DNA of 64,000 bases, from NCBI RefSeq assembly GCF_019059575.1, contig NW_024881561.1, positions 248,001 through 312,000 on the forward strand. Direction: 5' to 3'. Within the stretch, counting starts at the first letter, position 1; every line of letters starts with the position of its first letter. A model generated the notes under the pieces. It made no database searches, was not told the origin of the DNA, and saw only the letters and a program-made list of their open reading frames with translations. This DNA is from Amphibalanus amphitrite (taxonomy: Eukaryota; Arthropoda; Thecostraca; Balanomorpha; Balanidae). A program made the position numbers and the translations under genes. This document shows, one piece after another, positions 10,255 through 21,505 of the stretch.

Positions 10255-13200
10255 ATGCCGGCCGAGATGAAGGTCTACTCGCTGAAGGAGGTGGAGGAGC
10301 ACGCCAGCGACAAGGACGTCTGGATGGTCATCCACGACAGGGTCTACAACGTCACCAAGTTCCTCGACGAGGTGGGTGAACGCCGGGAGAGGGGTTAACG
10401 CCGCGTTCAAGGGGGAGGGCGTCAATAAAGTTTCCCCCAGCATGCTAGGTATGAGGGAGATTGGGCGTTGAAATGTCATGTCCACCGTCCATCCATTCAT
10501 ACCGTGACTGCTGTGGCCGCTGGTGATGCTGCCCTCAATTTTTTTTTGTGGCTGATGGTTAAGAAACGCATGCCTTTTCTTTACTGCACTTTTTGTTATG
10601 CAGTGGTACAAGGCACAGGGTATTACACTATTACAGTGCAACGGGCGCCAATCCTCATTTGTTTATCTCTGTCTTTATATCGAAATGCATATGATTGACA
10701 TGTAGTAACCTATTGACTAGAAGTACGTAATGCAACGTAATACGGCGATCCGATATCGTGTCGTGCATAAGCAGTCTCACCGGATGCAGTCGCGTTCCAT
10801 CCAGGGTTTCGTGTGGGTACATATGCCGGTTCGTTGATAACCTGCGGCTTCTTGGTAAGGCGAGTAGCGTCTCGACAGCCCCGGTCCGGTTGGGTCCGTT
10901 GGAGCGGGGCGGGGTGCACTCGGTCGGAGACTCACAGCTGGGCGGCCCTAACAGCTAACAGCTGGAGGCAGATTGGCCGGCCATGGGCAAATTGGCCGCC
11001 ACACCTGGGCGGTAATCGACACAAGTGAATCAAATGGCAAGTCTAATTATTTGTCATTACTAGTGCCACTACACGGAAAGGTATCAAAGCTCTGCTTTCC
11101 GCCCAAATAGAAATACATATTATCTAGATGGGCTATAATCGATCAAATTACTCGGCTAGGGGCCACTTGGCCGCTTTGCAGCCATGTGTATGAAAATAAA
11201 AGGAACGTAACGCCTGCCAGGGTTAGAAGCGTACAGGAATATACCTAGCTACTATCAGCTTTGTTAATGAGCCATGCTTAGGTATTTCATTTATGAATGG
11301 TACGTTTGCCCCCTAAAAAATCTGAGCGCGTTTGTTTTTCCTCTTAGTTAGTATCGTCTTTTGCTAGCCTCTAGTGTATTCAAGGAGGGCAGGATTTCCA
11401 GTCTCCTTTCTTGTATTGTCCGAGTCAAAGATCGCTGGGGCGGCGGCCGATTTCATAGAGCTTGAGAGTATTTTACACCAAGGTGTATTTTACACCCTGA
11501 GAAACTAGACCCTCAGGAAATGGGTGGTTTCATTAGGATTGAAGGGCATGCGGGATGATTTGGTTTGATTTTAACTGTAAAATGTGATCATTGGGAGTCA
11601 GATGACCACGATCTGTTTGCGTTCAGCAGAGACTTCGCTAATCAGACATGTCCATGATCCGCGTGATGGGCCTATGATCTCAGTGGATATCAAAGCAAAG
11701 GATAACTTGCGATCTATGATCCCACGGGAGCCCGCAGGAAATATACCTATTATATCCTGGATCTATGGTCTCATAGGATCTGTCGATAAACCGAGAACAT
11801 GGATCTATATCTGAGTGGATCCCACCATGCACAACATTTGAAATTGTGTTTCCACCGCTGCGCGCGGCCGTGAAACGCTGCCCCGGTCTCCCCGATACCG
11901 TATACAGACAGTGTCCTGAAATTGATTTTTCGGAGAGTGTGATTGAAGCCGCAAGGACGTCACTATTTCAAAAGGACGTCGATATCGGTGCGGAGCCTAG
12001 GCCACTGAAGATCCCTTAAATCTCCTAAAATTAGCGATTTTTACTAGCAATTTTGACTAATAGCACCTCAAGGCACCTCAAATGATATATAGACACAAAG
12101 CAATGCCAGTTTACCCCTAGTACAATACAAAATTCAATTGTTCACCACAAACACCAAAACAACACTTTGAAGTTTAGTTCTTGTCCATGATCGTACAAAA
12201 CAGTCAACAAATATGCTTCAACAAAAATCAGCCCAAGAGCCAGCGGCTATCACTAAATATTGACGCCATAAGAGGGACATTATCAAGATACCTATAAGAA
12301 ACAGGTAGGTCCGATGTTTTGAGTAAAGCCCAGTAAAGCCCTGGTGACGTCACTGACATTTCTTATATGGAGAATTTCGCCCATAAGGAAAATATTTTAC
12401 ATACGGAAATTTGTATTTCATTAGGAAAAAATACATTCTTTCAATTTCATCATGAAACTTATATAATTTAATTAAAAAACTTGAAATCCTTTGAGTGCTT
12501 GTCCCAACCCCTGCTATACCTTTGGTCACGTGACTTCCATGATAAACTTTGCGTTTTGCAATGTTATGACTTAAACAGAAGCAATAAATGTTACAAGCGT
12601 ATTATTTATGATGTTTTAGGCAGCAATCGTGTAATAACATCCTTGAATTATATACATTCTGCTTAAAAGAGGTCACGTGATGTTACCAGATTGTGCTCGG
12701 ACAGCATCTTCTTGAACTTCGATTTTGAGTACTTTTTACCTTCATTGAGTCCTAATAACGGACGTTTTTAGTTATAAAATGAAGCAATGAATCTATTGAG
12801 GGCAAAATTTAATCATTTTTGCACTTTCAAGCCGGGCTATCCTGGCATGAACTTCGGCCGGTTTGTGTGTGAAGCCTATGGTGAAGGGAAAACTTCACGC
12901 CCGGCTGACGTCACAGACCTCGGCTACCAAATCGTGTCCGGTGGGGGTCGGACATTATATCGAGCAAGAGGAGTGACGTAAAAAAACAGACGTCCAAACA
13001 AAGAGATGGAATACAGTTCGGAAAATTAATTCCCATAGCTTCCTGTTATGAAATTCAATTAAAGGGACCCTCCCACCTTCAAAAAAGTTTATGAATTGGC
13101 ATGAAAGTGATGTCGCTCGGTTCAGAAAGAACGTAAACAAATATCTACCAAATTTCACCGAAAAATATTCACCGGTTTTCAAAATATTAGACTTTTACTT

Positions 13201-16200
13201 TTGTTTACTTTTTTGGGATCTCCGTTGTTTCTAGCGACTTTATTTTAGAAGTGCGGCGTTTGCGGCAGATGTTGCGCGCAAATAGCATATACCACCGCGT
13301 GCTACAAAACGTTTTAGTCAAACATTTAAAAATCGTTAGATATCTGCGCTGACGTCACACATTCAGAGGGGTATTCCTAAGCATTAGCCCCTCTGAATCA
13401 AAATGCTGCAATTTTGAAATTCAATATTTCCGATTTAAGGCATTTCTCGATGTTGTGAGTGCCGAAACCGGTAATTGTGAGCCAGGGACCCCATTTTGGC
13501 TATCTCAACTCAAATCTAATGTTAAGGTGGGAGGGTCCCTTTAAGAAAACTCCAAGGTAGACGCTGAATTTTTCTTGGCTGGAAAAAATGTGAAATCATT
13601 GTGCACTTTTCAGTTTTGTACCGACGTCGATTAACTGGGAATGACAAGGTCAATCGACGTCCCCAACATTGCGTGTATTTTTAAGCCAAGGACGACCTAC
13701 TGTAATTAAAACGGTTGAAATTCGGTAATTTTATTTTAATTCAAACAAAATAAACACAAACTTTTTCCCCAACCACTATCAACATATGCAAAATTAACTA
13801 CTTTTGAAGGGCATGTTCAAGGGGCAGCGTAACCCCGTCACTGTGACCTTCTGAGGGGAAAAAATAATTAAATATGTTACAGTGATTTGATACAAAAGGT
13901 ATGTTGTGTGCTTATAGATAAATGTCGAAGCAATATATTCACATGATTAATTTCTATCTATACACTGCACAGTTACTAAAACTGAAAAGTGGAAAACGAC
14001 GTCCTCAGATCCCTTTATTCCGACATCTTTCCTCCTTCATATGGCAGCTATTACCTTCACATGGTAAAGGAAAAAAAACTATCCATATCTGACGCACAGA
14101 AAACGAAAATAAAACCGCGTTGTTTACTGTTGCGGCAGTTGGCCAGCGGCGTAGGAAAGGGGAGCTGAGTATAAGAGTGGGTTTGTGAGGCCTTGGGATA
14201 TATTTATTGTCATTTTGCATAGCCGTGTTTTTAGGCCACAGATGTGATATTTCTTTTTGTTAGTTTGCTTTTGGTGTTCGATATACCTGTCGACTTTTAT
14301 CTGTCAGGGACGTCGTTTGGCATTGCGGGACGTCGCAAAGAGAGTCTGTTCAGGTGTGGGTTTCCACCCAAATTCACGAAAATCAGGACACTGTATACAG
14401 AGGTCTATGTCTCACTGGATCTCATGTACAAAATTAGATTCGGGTATATGATCTAGATGTATCTCTCAATAAATCAGGGCTGGATGATGGATCTATGTCT
14501 GATACCATCTGATACGAGAAATTGATCTGGGATCAATTCCATGGATCCTGACACAGAGGTCCGTATCGAGAGGTCTGACTATGTCTCACTGGATCTCATG
14601 TAGAGAATCAGACTCTGATCTATGATCCAGATGTATCATTTAATAAATCAGACAGCTGGATCTATGTGTGATCCCATCGGATCCGAGATCAGAATCCGTG
14701 GAATCACATCCCAGATCGATTTTCTCGGATCCACGCACATGTCTGGCGCCAGTCGTATTTTACGCCTTTTTATGAAACCGGCCGCAGGTATCGGAAGGTG
14801 GCATTACCAGAACTGTCCCACATCGGGGCGGTGATGGGATGTGGCGGGGCACCTCGCTGAAACTGGATTCCAGTTTGAATGATGCTCGACTCCGCCGTCA
14901 TTCGGCAGTGTGGAATGGGGCAACCCTGCAACAGCGCCCCCTCAAAGGCGAAAACCCCTGCTTTTCGAACCGCGGGCTGTTGCCGACACATCGTCGTTTC
15001 TTCATTTTCTAGCTAAGATGCCGGGGAATCTTGTCGAGAGCTCCGTATTGCCTCCAGATGTCATCCCTTAAATCGCTTGCGATTTTTGTCATCTCACTGC
15101 AACTTTCATTCGCCAAGTTTCACGCCGTCTTTCCCAATCCCAGCGAAATCTGTCAAACCAGCCAGCACCTGTACCCGTTGGGGAGGAACCTGTCGGGTGG
15201 TCCAGGACGCACTATTTCCGTCCCGTTCCGCGGGTGGCTGCCGCGCGGTACGCTGCCGGTGACCCTGGAGGCCAATCGCGCGCCCTGCCGCCGAGCAGGG
15301 GCTCGCGCCGGCCGCGGGGGGCGGCGACCTTGAGTGCCGGTTGGCCCGTGGCGTGTCGTCATGCTGACGCAGCAGGATGAGCAGGGGGAGGGGGGGGTGG
15401 TGGCCGGATTAGGCAGACTCCGCGCCGTGCGCCGAGACACCGAGCTCAATTTATAGGATCGGTCCGTTCGGCATGACCGCATCACTTCTGCTCGGAAATT
15501 CTGGTCATTGAATGCCAGAATATGTCAAAGAAGGCGCCCCCCAGACACGTATCATCATCTGTTATGCCACTCAGCAACATTTGATCAATCGTCCGCATTT
15601 TTTTTTTTTACTAGATAACGGCCTAATCATAATATGCTAGTTTTCTTGCTTCATTCAACCATCACTACGTTAGCGCGCTAGGGAATTTCAGCTGTTTATG
15701 ATTCATCCATCAATGGAGCGTCCTGGGAATGTAACAGAAAACATCCGCTTCCGAGTGTCTACTGCAGTTCGTGTGGTTGCTGCGGAGTGCGGTGAACAGA
15801 AGGCGGCAAGAACTGTCCGCGTTAGGATCGGTCGTTGAATGGCTGGTCCGTGGCTGGTAGTGCTCCTATTGTGTTCACCGCGCCTTTGAATGAATGTTGC
15901 CAGTCAGACGCGATAAGTAGCAGGTCGGAGGTCACTGGCGAACAGAGGTCAGCTGATGTCCCGTAGACGGGGTCGGCACCCGGATCCTCATTGAGCGAGG
16001 TCACGGCCCGCGTCTGGCCAATTCTGCCCGCCGCCCTCCCCACCTACACTCCGTGCGGCGCGCAGTGTTACATTTTTCAGACTTTTTGGTGGCAAATCAC
16101 ACCTAATTGGCAAAATATTTTCATCCCTAAAATATGAATGACCGACTTAACTTCATCTCTGAAAAGAGTTTCATGTATTCCCAATAGCCAGTTCACATGT

Positions 16201-19200
16201 CACTTGACAGTTGATGCACCCACATCCTTTTGTTCCACACCCTGTCAAGACCCTGACATGAAATCCTGGTTTATCAGTTGGCATAAAAATTTGCATTACA
16301 CCATTTTGCAAAAATACTTCAGTTATTTACTTTTTTCTCACCCTAGGATTTTTTCTTCTTCTTCATCGGTACACCCAACCAATATCCAATTTTAGAACAC
16401 TGGCGGCGCGGCACCCGAGCTGCTGGCCGTCCTCTGTCGTGAATGGCCCAACGCCAGCGTTTGTTTGGTTTCATAATAATGGCGGCGACTTCAAACATGT
16501 TTGACATGGGGACGAGACACGCAACGCAGCGTCACGTCGGCACGAATTTTAGCCGCTCGTAATTATTTCTTCGAACTTATTTGGTAGCTTCAGAAGAAGA
16601 TGCCCTCATACCTAGCGTGCATTCGGCATCCGGATACCTAATCAGGGATAATTTTCCGGGACCACCAGGATCATTCGGTGTTTTAGGCTGACACCGTGCA
16701 CAACGGACATGACAACGAGCAAAAGAGCCATTAGTGAAGCTAAAACAATATAAAAATGTGACTTATTGCATCGATGGTTCCTGCAATACCAAATAATTAC
16801 CGGTGATCCCGAATAATTATCCCTTATTTTCCAGATGTCGAACGCAGGGCTAGAATCACCATTCGACATTGTTGTAGCTTCTTTGCAATTTCATTTTACC
16901 TGATTGTCATAAGCTGAAGGCGTTGTTAGAGCTCAGGGCTTCTTACGCTTCACCGGGCAATGTTCCACCCAAGTTGATGATCCACTTCCTCTAAGGGCCT
17001 GTTGTGCCGCCCGGGGCCCTGCCACCGCGAGCTGGGACCGGGTCACGCTGTCCGACTGATGGCCCACTGGCGTGTTTACGGTGTGCAAATGGCCGCGACA
17101 CCACCGCCTGTTTATTGGCACTGGGGCCGCACTCGTGTGAGGCGGCGACTGTCCCAGACATCGGCTGACGTCTGCTGTCCGAGACATCCGTCTGACGTCT
17201 GCTGTCCCAGACATCGGCTGACGTCTGCTGTCCCAGACATCGGCTGACGTCTGCTGTCCCAGACATCGGCTGTCGTCTGCTGTCTCAGACATCGGCTGTC
17301 GCCTGCTGTCCCAGACATCGGCTGACGTCTGCTGTCCCAGACATCGGCTGACGTATGCTGTCCCAGACATCGGCTGACGTCTGCTGTCCCAGACATCGGC
17401 TGACGTCTGCTGTCCCAGACATCGGCTGACGTCTGCTGTCCCAGACATCGGCTGACGTCTGCTGTCCCAGACATCGTCTGACGTCTGCTGTCCCAGACAT
17501 CGGCTGTGGTAGCAGCCTGTTGTCAGAGACATGAGTTTGACGTAGCCTCTGCTGTCTGAGACATCGGTCAGACGTAGCCAGTGGTCTGACAGTGGTCTGA
17601 GACATTGGTCCGGCGTAGCAGCGTGCTGTTACATTCATATCTGTGTAAACTTGGTGTAAACGGGTGTTTTTATGGGTTTATGCGAATCCTTTGCCTTGTG
17701 TTGACAGACGGAAACGAGGGTTCACGTTTTACGGTGGTGATTGAGGGTTAGAGTAATGTTCACGTCTATTCCACACCACTGGATATGGAATTTGCAGTGC
17801 ACATGGCAAACGGGTCTTTTGGAACAGGACTGTCGTTACACCATTGGAGCACGCCTTTGGAGCTAATCGTATTTTCAAAGTAATTTCTATACGAATTCTC
17901 TATATAGGTTTGTAGAGTACTTTGAAGATAGAGGAATCCTGATTTCCTGAGGCACATTATACATAATCGCACCTGAATTCGACTGCATCACCTCCTGTGA
18001 CCTCTTGTGACCTCGTGTGACCTCGTGTGACCTCGCGTGCCCTCATGACCTCTTGTATCCTCATATGACCTCGTGTGACCTCATGTGACCTCGTGCTACC
18101 TCGTGCTACCTCGTGTGCCCCCTTGTGACCTCTGTTGTACCCGTTGTGCTCCGGCAGCACCCTGGCGGAGAGGAGGTGCTCAAGGACATGGCCGGGAAGG
18201 TGGCCACGGAAAACTTTGAGGACGTGGGCCACTCGACCGACGCCCGCGAGATGATGAAGGAGTTCCAGATCGGCGAGCTCGCCGAGGTACGCAGCTGACG
18301 GGGACACACCACTGACCGGGGTACACCACTGACCGGGGTACACGAGGGACCGGGTTACACGAGTGATCGGGTTACGGAGCTGGGAGGGAGCCAGCTTTTG
18401 TACGGAACTGACAGGGGTGCCAAATGTGTGTTTTTTCCTCAAATGCAGCACCTGCCAGGCAGTCGGCAATCGGCAGTAGGCAGCGTTCTGCGCCATGCCA
18501 TCTCCGCTGACCTCGGCACTCGTCCCGACTGTCCCTCCTGTCCCCGTCTGGACCATTTCTGCTGTCCCCGTGCCGGCCACCCCTCCCTGGTCCGTGCCGG
18601 CCACCCTCCCTGGTCCGTCCCGGCCCCTCCTCCTGCGCCCGTTGATCGCTCAGTCTCCGGCCACAGATAGGCCGCTCCTCTGCCGGCCCGGCCCGCGGCC
18701 CGGCCCCCACTTTGGTCTGAAGTGGGGGAGCCGGGCGCGATACGCCGGTGTGCGGCTGATAGTGGGTGAGTCACGACGGAGCTGACACGGCCCGCGCCCC
18801 CTGTTTCAGGAGGACAAACAGCACACCAAGGAGAAGGTGTTCACGTGGTCGTCCAGCGACCCGGCGCCCAGCGGGTGAGCGGGGCTGGGAGGTGGGGCGG
18901 CCGAGAGGGCTCCAGAGGGTACAGAGAGGGCTCCACAGACACACAGAGCGCCACGCACACTGACGGGCTTCACTGGACACCAGACACCGGTACAGTCTCC
19001 ACAGGATACCTGAGAGCAGATCCACAGAGCGGGACATTGGGCACAGGTGGGTCTGCACGTGGTACAGAGAGGGCTCCACGGGGCACTAGAAGGGCGACGC
19101 AGTGGCTAGAGGATCACTCCCAGGATGATTTAACGCACTTTTATATGCCAGAAGTGAAATTATTTTTCCTAAACAAAAACGGAACGCGGTTAGGCCGCTC

Positions 19201-20200
19201 TAATGGACGTTTCCTTGACATTTATATTTATTACCAGCAGAGGATCAGATATAGAAATTCGTTGATAATCTGTCAATGGATGGCGTATGTTCGGGATTGG
19301 GTGTGTATGGGGGATTTGGCTGGGCGGGTGCGGTATCCCCCACCGTCCGCCACTACCGGCGGTGGCACTCTGAGACTCCGGGTATCGCCCAGAGAGCCGT
19401 GTCGTCAGCCGACTCAGACGGAAAGTTAGGATTTCATCCCCGCGGAGGGCGAGCGGGTCAGATTGTATGGAGAGGGGGTCCTCTACAGATTACTTCTAAA
19501 TATTCTGGTGATGGGTATTTCCTTCTAGATGGCTGTGCACAATCTACGACACGTGTTGTTCATTGATTTATCGATTACACCAGCTGTCATTGATTCACGT
19601 CTGGACGTGGGTATGACTCGCCGCCCCCCCCCCCCCCCCCGGCTGCTGATAGTGGGACATATAAAGGTGTGATGACAGGTATCGGATTCAAGGCCACGAG
19701 CATGGTAGTTATCAGAAGACACTATTGAAAGTGACGGAAGATGGCTGTCGGGACGTGATAAGAGCGTACAAAAGCCGCTCAGATATTGGAGCTCATGGTG
19801 AATTCGCTTTTTGTGTTCCTGCATCGTGTTTTCTTCTTCACACATGCGCACACACTGACACATAAATGAGCGTTTGTGAATGATGAGCAATCAGCGCTGT
19901 GGATATTCGTGAAACTCTCCAATTTACCGTACGAAATGCCTATTCATTCATTATTTAGGTCTCTATGTGTGTTCTAGGACTTTTCTATGGATTTTCATAA
20001 ATGTTTTCTTCTCGCCATTTCCTGTCGCAGCCGTCCCCGAATGTCTCTCTACACCAACCCACCAATGCTGTAGCGTCGAGCCCAGAGCGCTGGGCCTGTT
20101 CAACATGGTTCGGACTGCTTTCAGCGGAGCCATGAACTGGGTGGCACCGATAGTGGCCGCCCTCGTGGTCGCCCTCGTCTACCGGCTCTACGTGGCGTGA
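10255..20200 (+). CDS. CYB5: Cytochrome b5, microsomal, tail-anchored (4 exons)
   Basis: Haem protein that donates electrons to membrane desaturases, hydroxylases and P450s at the ER surface. Coding exons are 10255-10371, 18158-18286, 18810-18874 and 20074-20200. Donors are GTGGGT, GTACGC and GTGAGC; acceptors are CAG, CAG and TAG; the joins stay in frame and give 145 aa. The start has a textbook context (CCGCCACCATGC). Axial haem ligands are His40 in HPGG and His64 in GHSTDAR, 24 residues apart as in the family. The N-terminus YSLKEVEEH and the core [17 protein letters not shown] are typical. The last ~21 residues, starting [12 protein letters not shown], form the C-terminal membrane anchor. 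An alternative exon 4 acceptor (CAG at 20031-20033) would break the frame, so I prefer TAG at 20071-20073. Intron 1 is 7.8 kb and repeat-rich. Confidence 0.95.
10372..13062. other. Cytochrome b5 intron 1, proximal part
   Basis: No exon or RNA gene seen. It includes a GATC-rich patch at 11580-11830, with repeated GATCTATG and GGATC motifs related to 14390-14765. Ordinary AT-rich intronic DNA follows, with two CRE-like TGACGTCA sites (about 12342 and 12905). Confidence 0.4.
13063..13540. mobile_element. Kolobok/T2-like MITE with TTAA duplication
   Basis: TTAA flanks both ends (13059-13062 and 13541-13544). The termini AGGGACCCTCCCACCTT and its complement are inverted. The body is 478 bp without an ORF. 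TTAAAGG-type ends fit the Kolobok/T2 group, but the terminal sequence differs from the 6907-7456 element, so this is a second family. Confidence 0.85.
13613..13994. repeat. Weak inverted repeat, possible decayed MITE
   Basis: CACTTTTCAGTTTT (13613 on) is matched by its complement AAAACTGAAAAGTG ending near 13992, with GACGTC just beyond each. The arms are short and no target duplication was found. Confidence 0.35.
14390..14765. repeat. GATC-rich ~170-bp tandem duplication
   Basis: Two units start near 14399 and 14569 with AGGTCT(G)..TATGTCTCACTGG followed by ATCTCATGTA. They share a TGATC.AGATGTATC core and AATAAATCAG. The whole patch is dense in GGATC and GATCTATG and resembles 11580-11830. 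Confidence 0.65.
14766..16643. other. Cytochrome b5 intron 1, middle part
   Basis: No exon recognised. A GC-rich stretch at about 15130-15470 has open frames on both strands, but none shows a known domain or good splice sites. A T10 run lies near 15600. Confidence 0.35.
16644..16824. mobile_element. 181-bp MITE-like inverted repeat
   Basis: The left end AGGGATAATTTTCCGGGACC pairs with the right end GGTGATCCCGAATAATTATC followed by CCT, with a few mismatches. No clear target duplication and no ORF; superfamily unknown. Confidence 0.55.
17145..17600. repeat. 26-bp minisatellite in cytochrome b5 intron 1
   Basis: About 14-15 near-identical copies of a 26-bp unit whose core is CAGACATCGGCTGACGTCTG occur head to tail, with degenerate copies at the right edge. 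Because 26 is not a multiple of 3, the repeat reads through all three frames and produces spurious long frames on the minus strand. Confidence 0.95.
17988..18135. repeat. 10-bp TGACCTCGTG minisatellite
   Basis: About 14 copies of a degenerate 10-mer (TGACCTCGTG and variants) run up to 20 bases before the exon 2 acceptor of cytochrome b5. The C/T-rich strand would extend the polypyrimidine tract of that acceptor. Confidence 0.9.
18875..20073. other. Cytochrome b5 intron 3
   Basis: Contains purine-rich short repeats (GAGGGCTCCA at about 18905-19080) and a C16-like run near 19624. No additional exon is needed, because exons 3 and 4 join in frame. Confidence 0.5.
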
Positions 20201-21505
20201 GCGGCGCGACTATCGGTGCGGCTCGGCCGCGGACTTCATACCGGTCACTGCGGACGAACGGGGGCAGCCTGCGGCGTAGTAGCGGCCGGCCCGGCAGCCA
20301 ACTGGTGGCGCCACCTACAACGTTCGTGTGGCGGAGCTAGCGCCACCTGTGTGGTGTCATCGTGCAGTTAATGGAAAATGTCTCGGGTATCGTCAATGCT
20401 GCAATCCGGCTATGCGGTAGCTGGTCAACGATCGACGCGGGGTGTGAGCGAGTGTGGGACTCTTATTTTTGTATGCTCCTTACACCGGTCTTGTCGCCGT
20501 GTTTATTTTAATCGACGAAGCTTGTATCTATGATTGTGTGCCAGTGAGCGTGACGCGTGCGGCCACTGACGGCGGGCATTGGGCGGGGGAGGCCGGCTGC
20601 CGCGCCGGTGCCGAGGAGCGCGGGTGTCGTTATGATGTACAACTGCTGATAAATATACTCTGTTCGAGCGTAGCGGGTGTCTGCTTTTTTTCTGAGCGGT
20701 GGTGGCGGTGCTTTAAGGAGGCGATTAGCGGTCAGTGGTCACGACGACTAATATAACACAATATATAGGGACGAACAAGTTAGTAACAGCCCCTGCTAAT
20801 ACAGTGTCAGTTAATTTATATTAAATGTTGAATTAGTATGTGCTGGGCCCTGTTTGTGGCGCATCCGACCCGTCATTTCCAGGCATTGGTGCCTTGGGTT
20901 TCGTTGAAACGTTTGCAGACATTGAAATCTTGCTTACCTTTCCAAAACCAAAGCGCAAATAACCTGAGTGACTGGTAGCATCGTGAGTACAAAAAAGGAA
21001 AAACGGCTGTAGCGTATTGTTAGGGGAGACGCTTTTTCTGCCGTGCCCGAAATTCGAAGGAAGTGGCCTGAATTTTTATGTAAATAGTAGCGCTTCCCCA
21101 CCATTTATTCTAACCGCAGATGAACAATGGTTTTAATTTTGACCATTGGACGACACGAGTGAAAACATCCATGATCTTACGGTGAAAACGTTGAAATCTT
21201 GCATAATAAAGGACCACGCGAATCGACTGGCATCAAATTAGTACCGGCATCTTCTGAAACTACCGCCAGTTATGTCGAGCTGCGCCACTTCTGTCAAGCC
21301 TATAAAAACGTGTGGAACGTTTTGGTTTTTGGCGCCGGCGTGTATAATAGGCGCCCTAATCCACGAAGAAGAAGAAGAAGAAGTGTATAATAGGATATTG
21401 TGAAATATTGTACATTTTTTGAGCTTCTGTCCTATATTTGCTTTGGACACTACGCCCTTTCATAATAATTTGATCCGTTGACACATTGAATAAAGAAAGC
21501 CAACC
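20201..21505 (+). other. Cytochrome b5 3' UTR and SNRPG upstream region
   Basis: About 1.3 kb separates the two genes on the same strand. A possible polyadenylation signal AATAAA is at 21205-21210. The SNRPG promoter must lie in the last few hundred bases, since the two transcripts are codirectional. A tiny retrotransposed insertion (21352-21382) sits here. Confidence 0.45.
21340..21394 (+). mobile_element. 31-bp retrotransposed stub with 12-bp target duplication
   Basis: The 12-mer GTGTATAATAGG occurs at 21340-21351 and again at 21383-21394. Between them are 31 bases, CGCCCTAATCCAC followed by (GAA)6. A perfect 12-bp duplication around a 3' microsatellite tail is the mark of an extremely 5'-truncated LINE insertion. 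It lies about 110-165 bases upstream of the SNRPG start codon. Confidence 0.75.

Noticed and set aside
9758-10641. Minus-strand frames across the cytochrome b5 promoter and exon 1
   Set aside because: CpG-rich shadow frames; the plus strand has a perfect start context and exon 1 of cytochrome b5.
16933-17638. Overlapping minus-strand frames of 91-199 codons with a repeated [20 protein letters not shown] motif
   Set aside because: They are translations of the 26-bp minisatellite. Since 26 is not a multiple of 3, every frame stays open; there is no domain and no start context.
20031-20073. Earlier acceptor (CAG at 20031-20033) for cytochrome b5 exon 4
   Set aside because: It would shift the frame into a stop after about 15 codons. 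The TAG acceptor at 20071-20073 keeps the frame and gives the expected membrane anchor.
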